Assembly (NCBI GenBank): GCA_020848855.1
Contig: JADLHH010000054.1
Coordinates: 1-6,040 of the forward strand
Origin: Anaerolineae bacterium
Lineage (GTDB): Bacteria > Chloroflexota > Anaerolineae > Aggregatilineales > Phototrophicaceae
Reading direction: 5' to 3'
DNA length: 6,040 nucleotides
In this document: positions 5,693 to 6,040 of the stretch, piece by piece
Layout of the letters: every line of letters starts with the position of its first letter
Position numbering within the stretch: the stretch's first letter is position 1
Notes under the pieces: model-generated
The model's database searches: none
What the model was told of the DNA's origin: nothing
Seen by the model: the letters and a program-made list of their open reading frames with translations, nothing else
Position numbers and translations under genes: made by a program

Positions 5693-6040
5693 ATGCGCAG
5701 AGCCGTCATTTTCGTCGTCATCGTCCTGCTGGTCGTCTGCATGTCATCGACCGTGACCGCTACTGGCTCGGTCGATCCCGCCTGTCCCGGTTCGCTGCAA
5801 AATCAGCTCACCATCGGGATGCGCGGGCAGATCGCTCACCGTTCCAGCACCCTGCGCACAGAGCCGGGCGGCGCGGGTAACGTGATCTTCGCGCCGGCTG
5901 AATTCACCGTCCTGGAGGAGCCGAAGTGCGCCGGAACTGGTCCGCTGCTGTGGCTCCACATCCGCTATGACGCCGGGCAGGAAGGCTGGGCATCGGAAAG
6001 CCAGGTGTACAGCATTTACGGCGACGATAACTATTGGCTG
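5693..6040 (+). CDS. Exported SH3b-like protein, paralogue of the upstream gene, 3' end missing
   Basis: Open from ATG 5693 to the window edge with no stop, 116 codons. Residues 1-23 form a signal peptide: MRR, a hydrophobic core rich in Val, Ile and Leu, then VTA before TG. The mature part is one SH3b-like repeat aligned with both repeats of the upstream protein: CPGSLQNQL at 31-39, GMRGQIA, SSTLRTEPGG at 51-60, EFTVLEEP, YDAGQEGWASESQ at 92-104, and the closing YWL at 114-116, which is where the window ends. The upstream repeats continue with I or A, then PV. C31 is conserved, but the partner cysteine found in the LCY segment of the other repeats is replaced; C79 lies seven alignment positions earlier, so a shifted disulphide is possible. 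The remaining cysteine, C16, is in the signal peptide and does not form a lipobox. Whether a second repeat follows cannot be seen. Function unknown. Confidence 0.82.
   Translation, partial: MRRAVIFVVIVLLVVCMSSTVTATGSVDPACPGSLQNQLTIGMRGQIAHRSSTLRTEPGGAGNVIFAPAEFTVLEEPKCAGTGPLLWLHIRYDAGQEGWASESQVYSIYGDDNYWL

Noticed and set aside
5726..5743. Possible lipobox (LLVVC ending at C16) in the second SH3-like protein
   Set aside because: The residue before the cysteine is Val, not Gly, Ala or Ser, and a normal VTA cleavage site follows at 21-23.
5274..5756. Plus-strand 160-codon frame bridging the two SH3-like genes
   Set aside because: It starts inside the first SH3-like gene, crosses a strong terminator and ends inside the next gene in another frame; it has no family resemblance.

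Overview
The window is 6,040 bases of GC-rich bacterial DNA. It holds housekeeping genes for RNA modification, tRNA maturation and nucleotide salvage on the left and centre, and a small cluster of exported SH3-like proteins on the right. The RsmD-type methyltransferase tail with an APPQYKG signature, the TGS-fused uridine kinase-like protein and the short exported SH3-like proteins suggest a Chloroflexota (Anaerolineae-like) bacterium. That placement is inference from recalled family patterns; no database search was run. No rRNA, tRNA, CRISPR array or transposase was seen.

Left (1-675, plus strand): the 3' end of an rsmD-like 16S rRNA methyltransferase gene overlaps by 8 bases a gene for a 142-residue protein. 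That protein looks like a degenerate ImmA/IrrE-type protein without the zinc motif. Its 3' end overlaps by 13 bases the convergent end of the next gene.

Centre-left (663-2728, minus strand): hpt (hypoxanthine phosphoribosyltransferase) and a class II CCA-adding enzyme/poly(A) polymerase-like gene with an HD domain form a tight two-gene operon with a 2-base gap. A perfect extended -10 element lies just upstream of hpt.

Centre-right (about 2794-4608, plus strand, divergent from hpt): one large protein with a TGS-like domain, a ThrRS-like second domain and a P-loop uridine kinase-like domain. Its start is uncertain. A perfect 9-bp inverted repeat lies between the first possible ATG (2794) and the start preferred here (2863). 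Its stop codon lies in an imperfect 12-bp tandem repeat that carries a same-frame stop in every unit.

Right (4757-6040, plus strand): an exported protein with two SH3b-like repeats, each containing one Cys pair at identical spacing, followed by a strong intrinsic terminator. A paralogue with one repeat then begins and runs off the window. The two genes have separate ribosome sites and leaders, so they look like independently transcribed members of a small expanded family.

The central genes link tRNA 3'-end maturation with purine salvage and a putative nucleoside kinase. The exported proteins have no obvious functional tie to them. No clearly new multi-gene system is evident. The best leads are the Cys-paired SH3-like family, the zinc-less ImmA/IrrE-like protein and the leader hairpin of the kinase gene.
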